Shown: positions 35,369-48,800, numbered from the stretch's first letter. The stretch: DNA of 64,000 nucleotides from Mytilisepta virgata (GCA_028015205.1 CM051516.1:49728230-49792229), one strand, 5' to 3'. Translations and numbers: made by a program. The notes: a model not told the origin generated them from the sequence alone.

Positions 35369-38300
35369 GATGCTTTTATGTAGCTTATATATTACAATAA
35401 CTCAATAAAAATATTTCACAAAACACTATTAATTACAGATTTAAAAACCTTTAACTCACTTACAATAGAATTTACGCACATATATAGTTATTGAATATTT
35501 TAAAATTAGCTCAAGTTAACTAATGGAAAAAGACGTTAATCCAAAGGACAAAATTTGTGTATATAAATGTCAAATATTTATTATTTAATATAATTTAATC
35601 CCAAGAAGTAAATACATTAATTGAGTTTTTTTCTAAGGCCAAGTACTATAAATCAAATTAAAAACTGACGTGGATGTACATTGTGGACAATTCAATAGCT
35701 GTCCAACAGTCAGGATATAGAAAAGGATACATAAAAGATCGACAATAAAGTACTGACTGGGTCATTTTAAAAAAAAAAAATTGAATTGCAAAATTGAGAA
35801 AAAACAACTTGCTTAAAACATTGTATTTATTAAACGAACAAAATATATGATACTTCTTGAACAGCATACTTAAATATGGAATCTTAATAACATAAAATAA
35901 AAATATTATTGACACATTTTCGACTGATGGTGCATTATTTGTCTATCCTGTTACCATATTGAAGAGAATTTTTTACTATCAATAGGCAAACTGTGTACAA
36001 TTTGTTTCTTATTTCTCAAAGATGCACCTGTGGCCTTTCAGAAAATATTAAAAAATATATCATTTAATAGTACGTCCTGAAAAAAACGTCTAAAAATAGA
36101 TTTTCGAATCCTGTAAAAAATACTACAACCAATGCAAAACCAAATGAAACACTTCCTTATATTTGGTTTATATTTGACTTTTGAATCATTCCGACACTTA
36201 GTTCTTTTATTTCATATAATTTGAGTAAAATGCTTTTTTCTATTGTAACAGAAACGAACTTCGAAGGTTTACAGATACAATTTGTCTATCCTTTTACCAA
36301 ATCGTGTGTAAATAAACCTGACAACCAAATACAGTATTATGATATCAATAATGATCTGACCAATATCACAAAAACAGATAACATGTACTAGTATTTTTAC
36401 AAAGTGAAGCAGAAACTGTATTTTTCTGCAATCTAAAGTACGGAGATGTACATTCAATCGAATACATGTTAATTGTAGACAAATGTCATATATTATATTT
36501 CGGAAATAATATTTTATAAGTTGACGTTGAAACAGCATTTGGACTATGTACAGTGTCAAGCACTGAAACGCGATTTACAGTAAAACCTGTTATAAGCAAT
36601 AACCTGTCTTATATGATCTTAATCCTTTTGTTTCTTTCTGTTCATTCTGTGACGCTAATTGTGATGCAAAAGATGTGCACATTTCGTCGATTTACAGTTT
36701 GTCTGAAGGTCTGAAATGTTGGAAGCCAAAACAATATTCCATAATTTGAAGAGCAAATTAAGAAATGTCAAAATGATCAAAGCATAGAGCCAAAACCATC
36801 TAAGGATAGAGATGTTAAAGGTGCTGATTCATCAATATTTGTAATTTTAGTGTAAATTCTTTCCTTCTGGTACCAAACATGTACGAAATGTTTCTATTAT
36901 ATATCTCATCCACTTGTAATCATTTAAGACAGAGATTCCAAGACTGTACTTTCGAATTGATTTCGGACTTACAAGTTTTTTGTCTTCTTAATGTTTTTTA
37001 ATTTTGTACTGAGCAATATGAATAAAGATTTTTTTTCACATATAATCGGATGAAAGATTACAAGAAGCCCTTGTTACATATAATTAGAGACTATAATGAT
37101 CTTGTATAGCTAGCCTAGATTTATCGAATGCCAAATTCCAAAGTAAACCAAGCACGACCTATGAAACAAAGGCCATATTAGAAGACAGTACTAAATGTAC
37201 CTAGTAACCTTTGTGTAAAAATCTCATTAAAATTGCTGGGGATTCAGTAGATTTCTAAGATAAATCCGACAAGAGGCTAAATCTCTGAAATTTTTAATCC
37301 AAGCTTTGGAGTACATGCAGAATTTGACAAATTAAAATACCTATTAATTGGCGAACCAGTGGTCAACAACATTTAATATAAGGTGGTAAAGATTCACCAG
37401 GACGTTGTTTGTTTTAAACAAAGACAATATATAGACCATAAAATGTGCACAAAATTGTATATACTTGCCCAAGAAAACAATCTTTCTTTGTACAGTAACA
37501 TGAAAACCATGTTTCTTTTGCGATGCAGTTTCAGTGAAACGCATGTATACACCGTTTACACACGGGATGTGGGGGTTACTCCCAAAAATGTTGATAAAAT
37601 GAGTGTGCCACAGTAAAAGATCGTGTTTTCACAATCTTGTTGTCGAGACCAGTCATAACTTATGTACAATTGTCTAGAACAGAATCATAATCATAGGTGC
37701 ATATTTTTTATTCAAAATAAAGTGGTACATGTCTATAATCTAGAAAATATTTTTATTTTCAGTGTTCTGTAAATTTTTCAAAAGTTTTAGTTGCATATGT
37801 AATCCATTAGATGCACACAGGCGCAGTAAGTAGAGTTAGAATTATAGACATTTTGTCATGGACAGTACACGATTTTTGTTAATGCCTTTCATGAACAGGG
37901 TATGTTTTTTGTCATTACATATTGTGAACACGGTCCATTTTTTGCAAGAGCTTTCGACACAATTACACCAATATTTTGGCAAATTAGCCCTCCCGATCTC
38001 CGTTGGATCTGAAGTATATCTGAGAGAATAACGGCTACAGCAAACTTACCATCGAAAATCTTGGATCAAATTCAGTGTAAAATAAAACAAATACGATCAT
38101 GTTCAAAAGGTTTATAAAATCCATTTTTCATATAAATTTCAGATCTATGGATCATTTCTTCTCAGAAGGTTGCATAATCCAAGTATCCTGAAAATATAAC
38201 TTGTGTCAATGAACGTCCATTGACTAAATGGATGTTTCTGGTAGGGGATGAAAATGTTAATGAGGGAATGTCTTAACAGAGTCTGGAAGATTAATTAAGA

Positions 38301-39175
38301 TATATTTTAATGATGAAATAATATTAGAATAAAACAAACAAACCAGAAGAAAAATATCCAACATGAAATGTAATGATAATCTAATATTTTCCCAACAGAT
38401 TCTACCTATCTCCTCTGTCTGTCAAACATTAGTGATATGAACTCTGATGCAAAAGATGTACATATTTCGTCGAATTTTGTCAAGCACTGTGAAATAATTG
38501 GATGAAAAATTACAATAAGCCTTTGTTACGTTTAATTAAATTTTTAATTTGTAGGTCATTTTCCATATGCACGAACTATGCAACAGATATTGTTTGAAAT
38601 ACTTAATTTATGCCGCTCTTCCTACTGTCCAAGAAAGTGCATTGCTACATGTAGTAAGCAATAACTGAGCTGTTACGATAGTGAACCAATTACTGCAAGC
38701 AAGGCTTATAATTGCTCTGGTTAAGTGGCTTTTCTGATAGAAATGATTCATAATATGTCATCAATATTACATGAGGATGATTATTGAATTGACTATATTT
38801 ACACTGCACAGTGATGTATTTTTTATGGTCTATAAGGAAATAATTAAAATCGTGAACCAATAAAAGTAACTGTACTAATTTATAGGCATTAGATGTGCGT
38901 TTGAAACCGAATCAATACCCTCAAAGAAGACTTAAACGCCGAAAAGATGAAACAAGAGACACCCTAAACACTGAATCGCTCACCTGTACGTTTTTGTGTA
39001 GATCTTGCACCAACTATTATTTTTGCTATTTAATGTATACCAACACATTTTTCGCTTTAATATTGACTTCTACAGGTAAAATATTGAATCCTGAACCCAA
39101 ATGTATATGGTTGCTAGGGACTTTTTCATCGGATGCTATAGAGTTTTTCAATGCCATTGACTCTTGACCTTTCAT
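34684..39175 (-). repeat. Right arm of the large inverted repeat
   Basis: The arm is 4492 bp and is the reverse complement of 29425-33570. It is longer because of a 326-bp segment (35991-36316) absent from the left arm and about 18 extra bases near 34815. Otherwise it is collinear with the left arm, including the transmembrane-exon relic at 38003-38080. Confidence 0.92.
38003..38080 (-). pseudogene. Relic of the mini-collagen transmembrane exon (right arm)
   Basis: Mirror copy of 30520-30600. It lies in the same orientation as the two intact genes to the right, which suggests the right arm is the original member of the array and the left arm its inverted duplicate. Confidence 0.55.
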
Positions 39176-39260
39176 ATTTAGGATGACACCTGTCAACTGT
39201 AGCAATATCTGAGGTTGCAATATACGACACAGTACCTTTTATCATCTGATAACTGTTTAT

Positions 39261-40190
39261 AGCTCACCTGTCCTAATAGTTCTTCTCCTCAGAAACCACT
39301 GAACCAATTACAGCCATAAATAGTCTAAATGATCCTTAGGGTATCTAGAATAGCCATGGCTATAAATAGAACATAGGTGAAAAATTCCCTTTTTGGCTCA
39401 TATTTCAAAAATTAAAGCAGTTAGAGCAAAACTGACAAGAACGAAAAATGTTTATGATGTCAAGATCTACTTGTCATGAAATGTTCAGACGAATCGGTCA
39501 ACCCATTTACAGTCTATTGCCCCTGAAGTGCAGTTTTAGGTTATAAACTTAAATATTATTATAGATAAAGATAAACTGTAAACAGCAAAAATGTTCAGCA
39601 AAGTAAGATCTACAAATAAGTCAACATGACAAAAATCGCCAATTGACCCCTTATAGGAGTTTTTGCCCTTGAAAGTGTATTTACATGTATGTAAACAATA
39701 ATTTTCAGTAAAAATAATGATCTGAAATATTGTCACAGATGTTGAGCATAACTTGAAATTAATTAAATGGTAGCAGTAAAATTGGGAGTCAAGGGTCAAG
39801 GTCATTGAAAAAGTCCATAGCAACTCATGAAAAAATTCCTAGAAGCCATATGTATTTAGATTTAGGACCCTATAATATAGCTGTACAAGTCAAAATGGAA
39901 GCTCAAGGGTCAAGGTAATTGAAAAATCCATAGAAACCATATATATTTGGGTTAAGGGACCTATAATTTACCTGTACAAGTCAATATGGAAGGTCAATCG
40001 TGAATGCCTTGAAAAAGTCCATAGCAACGATGAAAATGTCCCTAGCAACATATATATTTTGGTTCAGGATTCTATATTATAGCTGAAGGCGAACATTCTA
40101 CGGTATACATTAAATAACAAAAATAATCATTGATGCAAGAGCTACACAAAAAATAACAGGTGGGCGAATCAGGCTCTTGGGAGCCTCTTG
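39261..40190 (+). repeat. Bivalve dispersed repeat, copy R7
   Basis: The copy begins 'agctcacctgtcctaatag' and ends 'aggtgggcgaatcaggctc' with the GGCTC/GAGCC hairpin and CTTG. It is of the same monomer type as R5. At about 39645 it keeps the uninterrupted version of the site where the 458-bp insertion sits in R5. Confidence 0.75.
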
Positions 40191-41471
40191 TTTACATAGA
40201 CATGCATACTCATATACGACATCTGAATTCTCATGTAGTGTTTACATCAGTTTAGTCATAAAATTTGGGCAAAAAAAATATCTATATACATATATAAGAC
40301 TAAAGTACTTTTTATCATTTAATAACCGTTTTCGACATAAAATATACCTATTTCATGCATCGTATCACTTGTTTGAATACTTCGCTGAATTTTTTACCAA
40401 AATTTAGTCATTAAATTTGTTATCCCAAAATCGTTTCTTAGACTTACCGTATCATTTGCACGGGGACAAAAATTCCAATATTTTACTTATCAATTATTTG
40501 GCACCATCTGACACGAAAAATTGAAATTAAGATTTCAGATTTGAATTTGTATCATTTTTATCGTATAATGAACTTTTCCAATATATCAATCATTGTACAA
40601 AATTCCTCCCCACGATGCAAAAGCAAAGTCATAGACGTGTGCTAAATCAAAGTTTTGAAGAATACTGATGGTTGTTACAGTAGATTTTGGTCAAAACAAC
40701 TATGAGCAACAGCCTTGCCCAAACAATTTTTTTTAATAATATGATATTTGTCTTACATAAAGACACATTTTCAGTGAAATATCTTTTTGGGCAAAGCTAT
40801 TGCTCATTACAAAATTTAAATTCAAAGGCCCAAAACATGAGCAAAATTTGGTGCTTTTCATTGATTTCTTAACAATTAGCCATCTTTGACAGCATATTGC
40901 GTCTAGTACATAAATTGCTTGTTGAAAACAAAACAGTTTAAAAAAAATAAATGATAGCTAAGAGTAAGTTGTAAAATTTTGGTTTTCCACCATTGAAGAC
41001 AATTTTGTGATCTATGGGTGTTTATTTGGTTATATACTTGTGATTTTGTGCTTTCTTTGTAACTTCACTCCAACTCAGATTTTCCTCATTTATTCCCCTG
41101 TAATCCGTGACAAGAGCTTGCACAGAAAATACAAGAACATGAGTGATCAACTGATTGTTGCTTGTTTGACGTCAAGAGTCATGCATTTAAGGACAAAACA
41201 CACTTAAGCAGTGTGGAGGGTTCGCAGGAAGCGGGTAATTTTGCTTTCTGAACGGTGACTTAGTGAAAAAAAGCGAAATAAAATGCATAAGGATTTCGGT
41301 TATTAATTTCTAACTCTCACCTTCCTTTTTATATTAGTACAGTTAGATGGTGATCATTTCAATTTCAGTTTGATGTATATCCAACTGATAATACGAGCCT
41401 TGTTGTCCTCATTCAAACGAACTATAAAAACTTGCAAAGCTATTTTTATTGCTTTATTATTGAACATTACA
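40191..41471. other. Intergenic sequence, nothing recognised
   Basis: AT-rich sequence between repeat R7 and the mini-collagen paralog. Short frames without motifs. Confidence 0.4.
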
Positions 41472-41596
41472 CTAAATTTGAGTAGCTGATGTAGAATACT
41501 TCTTTCTTATATACACAAGGACTATAATAAGGAGGATATCTGTGAGAATAATCGCTGCCAGCAAGCCTATAGCCATCGTATCTCTGGTCAAATCCA
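41472..41596 (-). CDS. Paralog B transmembrane and tail exon
   Basis: Acceptor AG is at 41598-41597. The first codon is split g|tg (Val), as in the neighbouring gene. The helix is followed by RKK and an eight-residue tail, with TAG at 41474-41472. It is too short for a frame search to flag and was found by homology with 45774-45874. Confidence 0.8.
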
Positions 41597-42410
41597 CTGT
41601 TATAAAAGAAGTAAACACACGTTAAAAATAAATAGTTTAGTAACCCTTTATAAAATTTCTTGAAAAAGGTAAAATCTTTTTTTACATTTGTATTGTTGCC
41701 TTTCGTATCATTTAACTCATTAGAAGTTTTAAAATATATCTTTCCTTAATGTACGATGTGGTTTAAATTTCTGCCTTTAGAATTTCCCGTGTCCCCACCT
41801 TTTACCCTGACCCCTCGCGCCCAATCACTACTTTTAGTTAGTGTTTCATTATATTCATCGAGCTTCTTTCATCGGAGTTTTGAAGAGTCTAGCTTAAGAT
41901 TGGTTATACCTTTCCTTTTAGTACTTATATACTCTTCTTATTTTACGAACAATTCATATTTACCATCAATTTAAATTTCCTTTCTTATGTAATTTCGTAT
42001 TGTTGAATTATTTGAAATTTACTTCATTGAAGCGAAATAACATTCTTTTATGTGGCCTATTACAATTTTTTACCCAATCCAAATTATAATTATACTGTTA
42101 TAATCCACCGGCTTTGAAATTAATTAAATGTTAATGATGTTACATGTCTATTGAAAGCAATAATTTAAGATATATAAAAAATATTGTTATATACCTTTAT
42201 CTCCTTTTATTCCAGGAATTCCACGTTTTCCCTGTCGTCCTGGCCGACCCATTATTCCGGGAATTCCAGAAATTCCAGGAACACCGATTACTCCTGACTG
42301 ACCATGAACTCCGTCTATCCCTCTCAGCCCCACTACTCCTTTGGGTCCTTGTCGTCCTTTTAACCCTGTATCCCCTTTCTCCCCTCTACACACAACAGGT
42401 ATACACACAT
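41472..42410 (-). CDS. Membrane-anchored mini-collagen, paralog B (collagen and transmembrane exons; first exon not found)
   Basis: Two exons are clear: 42410-42195 and 41596-41472. The first encodes a C-x4-C motif (DVCIPVVC) and then 21 uninterrupted Gly-X-Y triplets from GEKGDT to GDK, and ends in phase 1 at donor 'ggtata'. The second, after acceptor 'ataacag', encodes about ten polar residues, a single transmembrane helix containing AIILTD, then RKKYSTSATQI and a stop. The collagen part is basic (about 11 K/R against 4 D/E). By family logic it would form a trimer held by the N-terminal Cys pair, with the helix anchoring it in the membrane, collagen outside. The intron between is only about 600 bp. 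The exon with the signal peptide should lie between 42411 and 45773, but I could not place it. Confidence 0.8.
42195..42410 (-). CDS. Paralog B collagen exon, 21 Gly-X-Y triplets
   Basis: Acceptor 'aactaag' precedes 42410 (read leftward) and the donor GT is at 42194-42193. The exon is 216 bp and symmetrical phase 1-1, like the 222-bp exon of the neighbouring gene. Confidence 0.88.
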
Positions 42411-44640
42411 CTTAGTTTTGCAAAAATAAAGATCATTATATAAGCTTTAATATATGATAAGTATTTTTTTGTAGTATTTTTGTAGTTGTTACATCGTTCT
42501 TGTCATTTCTGGATTATAAATTTGTAATCCTCTTTTTGTAATGTTTCTTAAATAACCCAAAATATATCCATTATTCCTAGAAAATTATAAACCGCGAGCA
42601 CCACAAATGACCATGCTTTCATACCCTTTTCTTCAAAATTTATCTGCAGAAAACCTTTTACAATCCCTTGATTCCTTAGCGGTGAGGATTGTCCATTTTT
42701 TAGAGACTGTTAAACGAAAATGTGATCGTTAAAATAGATAGCTGGCAATTGGTAACATTTTGTTACATCTTAGTCGCAGACTCGGGGCAGGAGCTGACCT
42801 AGAAATTGAGTTTAACCGTTTATTTCAAAGGCACTCAATAAGGTGCCTTTTTTAATTAAAAAAAAACGTTTTTGCTTTATGTGTCATTCTGGTATACATG
42901 ATCTTATATGGGTTATGGGCTACTGTGTGTCTCATCACATATACGGAAATTCTTAGAAAATCCTTAGAACATCTGTAAAATATCAACAAAAAAGTTAATT
43001 ACCTTTTGTCGTAAATAATTGTTCTCTTTTCAAAAAAAAAAAAAAAAAAAAAAAATCCGCAAGTTTGTTTTGAGACCAGATTTCCCTTTCCTATGCATAC
43101 CTCAATTTTGGCATAAAATCGGACGTCTATTGGTAAACGTATGAAATTTTTAAACCAAGTGAAGTTTCCAAACTTTTGAACTCTCAGGGTAAGTTTGTTG
43201 CTTGCTACATTTAATTCATAAAGAAATCAGTATTTGAAATAGCTGGTACACACAGTATTTTATCATGTGCAAAGTTCTTAACTTCATATCTATTATAACC
43301 CTTTATGTCCTTATATTAAGCAAAAATGTTAATTGCCCAATATAAAGGTAAATATTCATATTCTTTTTCATTTTTAATGTTATCAATTTTCTATCCAATG
43401 TCGTGTACATGTATTTGTGTACATAATTGTTTCTTTCAATACGTACGTCGAATTGTATGGTTTTAATGATGGATTTGTATCGTTTTTGGCAGGGAATGCC
43501 ATTTCGGAATTAATAATTGTTGTTGTTTCTTTTCCGAAACATTGAAGTATTACTGTATAAACAACGGTTTATAAGTCACAATATAGAACAATTAGTATTG
43601 ATCTGGAGACTAAGGACGGTCTAGATTTAGGCAAATTACCGCTACAATAGGCTAAATATCTATAGCGATACGAAAGAGGTGAAAGTTCATAAGACCGAAA
43701 TACAAAGGCAAGTAAAAGCAGTGATAATATATTTACAGCACAAAAATACCACAAGGATATTTCAGTTAGAAATAAACCCAAAAAACCCCAATACATAACA
43801 ATTTAAACAATTAGAACAAGACAACAAATGCATTAGTCTTGTAGAACTTACATATATTTCAAGTGACAGTCAAATGTCATTACCCTTCGTGTCTCGTCCT
43901 CTTGCGATGGATAACCTTGATGTATAAAATTGAGACGGTTTTTGTCATGAAGATGCATGAAATAATTTTGTTTAACCATATTACAGGACGTGCATTCAGA
44001 TGAAAAAGAACAGTAAATTGAGGTAGTCGGAAACACTCCCAACAAGTTGCATTTAGGTGTTTCAAATAATGCTTTACTTTGAAATTCACAGTTGTTTGTT
44101 TAAATAGAAATTTTACTAAAATCAACTTTCGAACTGTTTTTAAAACCTACACTTTTTCTTCAGAAAATATTAAAAATGAAAGATGCGTAAAAGACACGGG
44201 AAAAGTGTGAAAGGTTGATGGTTGGGGAAAACAGTAATATCATTTAACTGTTTTCGAAAACGCGGGAATAACACTGGCTGATTTTCTTTAAATAAAATCA
44301 AAAAGCAAAAGATAATTGCAGAAAATAACTGAGGTTAAATAACTGTAAAAGAATTTTAGTAGCTTCAAAGTCCGTTTGAGTGACATAGAATTTTTTCGAC
44401 TTGCAATAGCGACTTCCAAAAAAACGTTTGTAGTAAACATCGACAAAAGAATACCTAAGCGAAAGAACAGTGGGAAAAAGCCAAAAAAAATTTAGAAATC
44501 CAAGGAAACGGCAAAGTCATGTCAATTGAACACAACGAACTAACGCCACAAGTATGCATTTATAACTAAAAAAATAAAAAACAAAGAATAATACTGCACA
44601 AAAACTAAAACAATATCGATGTGAAATCCCATTAAAAATC
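42411..44640. other. Stretch upstream of paralog B with no confident gene
   Basis: There is a poly(A) run at about 43031-43054 and otherwise AT-rich sequence. A minus-strand Cys-containing frame (about 44100-43850) ends at a good donor 'gtaagt' (43855-43850), but no acceptor in frame was found. It could be a lost or unrelated exon. Confidence 0.35.
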
Positions 44641-44649
44641 GAGGTTCAC

Positions 44650-45302
44650 TTCAAGTGCTGCGGAAGGGTAACCATATCCTGTTCCGTTAACGGCATCCGC
44701 AGCATTGCCAGTGAGTAAAATCCAGTGCAGTATCAAGTCCGGTGAGGTGTAAATTCCAGAAGGCCGTGTAATCTAACTGAAGACACCCAGTCACAAACGT
44801 AAGACAAAAACCCCGCATCGGCCAACCAACCTGCGATGACGAAAATAACCCTGTCTCATAAACCCGTTCGACACCAACCAAGAAAGCCGCTGCACACATC
44901 ATACGGATGGAGGAAACGAACCTATCGCAAACCGCACACACCACTGGCCAGAGATCCCGGTAGGTCACCGTCAATAATAGCACAAATCTACATATGAAGC
45001 AGACGCAGGTGTATCCGTGGTTTCTCCAATCCCAAGCTCACCGGGACGGACTAGATGTAGGCAATCTCCAAAGGACCATTAAGTGACTGGATATCATCTA
45101 TATAGCGATAACTGAAACCAAAACAAAGGATGGGACAGCTTCCCATCTTTCCGACACAGCTGCACTTTGAAAATTCACACGAAAACAAGAAAAGATCGGC
45201 TAAAAGCAACGAACAGCCTCTCCCCACGGCAACGCCTACAGTCTGTCGAAAAACCTGTGCCCCAAAGTCAACAAAGACGGTGTCGACTAGAAACACCAGC
45301 AT
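44650..45302 (-). pseudogene. Broken reverse transcriptase, Penelope-like type, fragment 1
   Basis: On the minus strand, VDTVFVDFGAQVFRQTVGV, GCSLLLADLFLFS and the catalytic RYIDDIQSLNG (about 45100) match an RT lineage frequent in molluscs and cnidarians. After a frameshift the frame continues as GELGIGETTDTPASASYVDL, which is the block after the YxDD motif in that lineage. Further frames to 44687 are scrambled. It lies between the two mini-collagen genes, antisense to nothing known. Confidence 0.65.
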
Positions 45303-45773
45303 GCCAACATTAGTCTCTGAAATCCTCTGTCAAAATCTGTGTGCCTTTTGACAAAATAAGCCATATCCCTACCTAACACCAGATAGTGTTTTTCACAAGA
45401 AGTTTTAATGGTAACTGGCACTGCTCGCCAATTTCTTTCGCATCCATAATGATCTAACATTGAAAGTACATTATTGAAGTAACCTTTTTCAAATGAGAAA
45501 TGTTTTACTGTATCACAATTATAATTGCACTAAAGATAAAAAATACTAAATATGCTTTTTATATTATTAGCCTTTAGTGACATTTTGTACATCGTCTATC
45601 ATAAAACAGCTTCAATTTCTTTCAAGCCACTCAAGGTGATTCTTTTTGTTAATATCGTCAGTCTCTGTCTATATCTAGTCACCGTTCATTGTTTAGTACA
45701 TTATACACAAATTCTTTAAAAAACCAATCTTCATTTTGCATAATCTAACATTTAAAATCTATTTGACCACCAC

Positions 45774-45874
45774 TCATGTTCTTCTTATGAAAACTATAAT
45801 GCCAACAAGTATTACATCCGTTAAAATAATAGCAACCATTAATCCGATTGCAACGGGGTGTTTGCTGAATTCCA
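45774..45874 (-). CDS. Paralog A transmembrane exon
   Basis: Acceptor 'aatttcag' precedes 45874 and the first Val codon is split g|tg. The helix shares the AIG..(V/A)AIILTD core with paralog B. It ends RRT with TGA at 45776-45774. Confidence 0.78.
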
Positions 45875-48800
45875 CTGAAATTAGAATTACATAGACTAAA
45901 TATTAACTTTGTTATTTCGTAACAAATAGGTTTAGAATTTACATGGCATAGTTATGTTAATCTCAGGGTTACCATACTTAATAAATGGTATATCAAATAT
46001 CTTAATATTTATTTCAATTTTTTATTTCAACGCACCGAGAAAATTATATCTCCTTTACAGCTCTCATGTAAAAAAATGTCATATGAGCTATTACAAGTAC
46101 CATCATCACTTGGAGCCCATTGGCCAAGTGGTCTCAGATAAGAAGATTTACAAATGAAATTTGCCACAGGGTCCTATGTTGAACTAGGTTTGGCTGTGGT
46201 AGCCACTTTGGTTGATTGTGCTGGTCATCCGACAAATTTCTAAAAGAGGACCATGTAAGGACTATTGCTGCCAATGTTGGTCTTAATTGGCTCAGTGGTT
46301 TCAGACAAGAAGATTTTTTAGCCAGTTTGAAACAAAGTTAGCAGTAATGGTCGTTACTTGGTCTACTTTCTGAATTGTATCAGATGTCCAACCAAGATGG
46401 CTTACGAAGTCGAACATAGTTACCATTGAACCCTATTGAAAATTCACTTAAAGAATTTCTTTTCTGAAACCACTGATCTAACTTGAACCAAATTTCGGAG
46501 CAATTAATGGCATGGCCTTCTTTAAGAATAGTGTCTGATGTCCTGGACTGTAAACAAAGATGGCTGACACAGCCGTACCTACACATGTCCGCCATAATTC
46601 TTTAAGTGAAATAAGGTACAATATAAGAATTTAATGAATTATTACAATAAATCTCAATGATATAGTCTATGCCTTTTAGAGATGTTTTTATGCTCTAGGG
46701 ACTTCGAGATATATTACTTAGTCTATCAAATTAGAGAAAAGAGTTGTTAATTACTTGAATATAAATATGAACGCACTTCTGCTGCAGTGTTCCTTGTTTG
46801 TATACTGTTTATATGTATTATTTATACTACTTTTATTAAATGTCAGATGTGGATTCTTAAAAGTCCTTAAGACCTTCAGGAATATCTCTTATTTAGCAAG
46901 CGTACTTATTGGAATGTTAATAAAAAAAACGTTGTTCCATAATTCAAATAGCCTGTCAAAATTTGCTTGTTTTAACGGTAAAACTAGCTAAGGCTATCAT
47001 AGCTGCTGGTCAGATACTGTCGCTCTATTAAATAAAAAAAGTCAGAGATAACACTCCCATAAAGGGTTTGATGCTATTTCATCATAGACTTATATAAAAA
47101 TCGACAGCATTCGTATATTAGTGGTGATTTATTAATGATATTGTATTAATAACTATTTCTTTTAGCTCAACAAAAATCTGGAAATATTATTCCACTTGAC
47201 CATGCTTGAGTAACTCAATTAAATGTTAAGCTTTTTTTTTTTTTGTTCTTATGTCAGAAACTTAATATAATATTGTAGATTCTTTTCATTCTTTTACATG
47301 TAAGCATGATATGAAACTTTCAATTATCAAAATAATTTCCCATGTGAAATAGGTGGCGATTCTATGTTCAGGAGGACAGGGGCTCTCAGGTCCTACATAC
47401 ACACATTCTCTGGTTTTTATTTTGAAAAAAAACCTTAAACAGGACTGGATAGAAATCAATGTTTTTAGTTATCTTCGGCACATTTAACACATTTCCCTTT
47501 ATTATAGGCCTTGAATATCATTAAGACAAAATGTTTATAAAAACAAACAAGAGGCTCCCAAGAGCCTGAATCGCTCATCTGTTATTTTTTGTGTAGATCT
47601 TGCATCAATTATTATTTTTCTATTTAATGTATACCTTCGCATTTTTACCTTCATATTGACTTGTACAGCTAAAATAAACAATCGGGTAATTTTAAAATGT
47701 TTAAGTTTTTAAATTTTTTCCAAGCATTTTTTTCATAATTGGTTCAACTCCGGAATGTAATAGCTAGGTTAAGAAAATCTCACAGGAATACTTATCTAAC
47801 TTTCACATTTAAGATTCCATAGGCCAAATATTTTTTTTATTCTTGAAGACATCTCTGAACACAATCGGGTAATTTTAAAATGTTTAAGTTACGTATGTGC
47901 TAACTGCATCTTTCAACTAAATGATGGAGCGAGAAACATTTATGAAAAACCCGTTCCACGGATCGAGGTATAAAGACAATAAGTTTATCTAAATTTATTC
48001 ACAATATTATTACTTTCATAATGCATGTAATATTCATTCTTTAAGAAAACAAAATAGGAGAATAGACATGATCAGTTAAAACCAAAATAAATTTAAAGGA
48101 TTCATGTATCGTTTATATAAATCTGACTATTTTCATCACAATACACTTCCACAGCACCTGATGCCACTCCCGGTTTATATTTCACATTGCTAGTGCTTTA
48201 GTTTCTGTGCTATCTTGTTCTAATTCTGTTTAGTTTATTATATGTTTTTTATATACATATCAACATAACATTTATTTGTTATGTTCAATTCTCATGATCT
48301 AATAGACTTATCCCACTGTTTTGTCTCCACGTCATTCGTTTGCAAATATTAATGACCTCTATAAATTTGTTATATGAAATCAAAATGTAAAAGGTTTACG
48401 GACGACGGACGCAAAATGATGACATAAGCTCACCTGATCTATAGGCCAGATGACCTAAAAAGCAGTTTCAGAAGAGACTTCAGTTGTTGACCAATCGGTA
48501 ACAAATATTGTCTGGTACAACCAAACCGGGAAGTCTGCACAGACATGTAAAAGGTAAAAAATTAATGTGTCGAAACATAAAATTAGATATGACAATAGTT
48601 TAAAAAGTATATAGAAGTACATGAAGTAAGAGTTTACAGTCTGGCAATAGTTTAGATTGTCAGCTTTGCATTTCTGTAAAACATGTCATATCAATGACGT
48701 CTGGTATGTTCCTTGATTTTAATTAATACCCTTATATAATCACAATGATATTCCATGAGCTCTACATCACTTTATAAATATTTTATATGGTGTATTGTTT

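Noticed and set aside
31055..37544. Pairs of identical small frames in both inverted-repeat arms as conserved genes
   Set aside because: Their identity reflects the recent inverted duplication. They lack motifs, good starts and codon bias.
43560..43796. Minus-strand hydrophobic frame (starting MYWGFLGLFL) as the signal peptide of mini-collagen B
   Set aside because: Its phase-1 donor lies about 55 codons after the ATG, well past any signal peptide, and it shows no similarity to exon 1 of paralog A.
43850..44125. Minus-strand Cys-containing frame ending at a good donor as the missing exon of mini-collagen B
   Set aside because: No usable acceptor in the same frame, no signal peptide, and the phase does not give the Asp/Gly junction expected at 42410.
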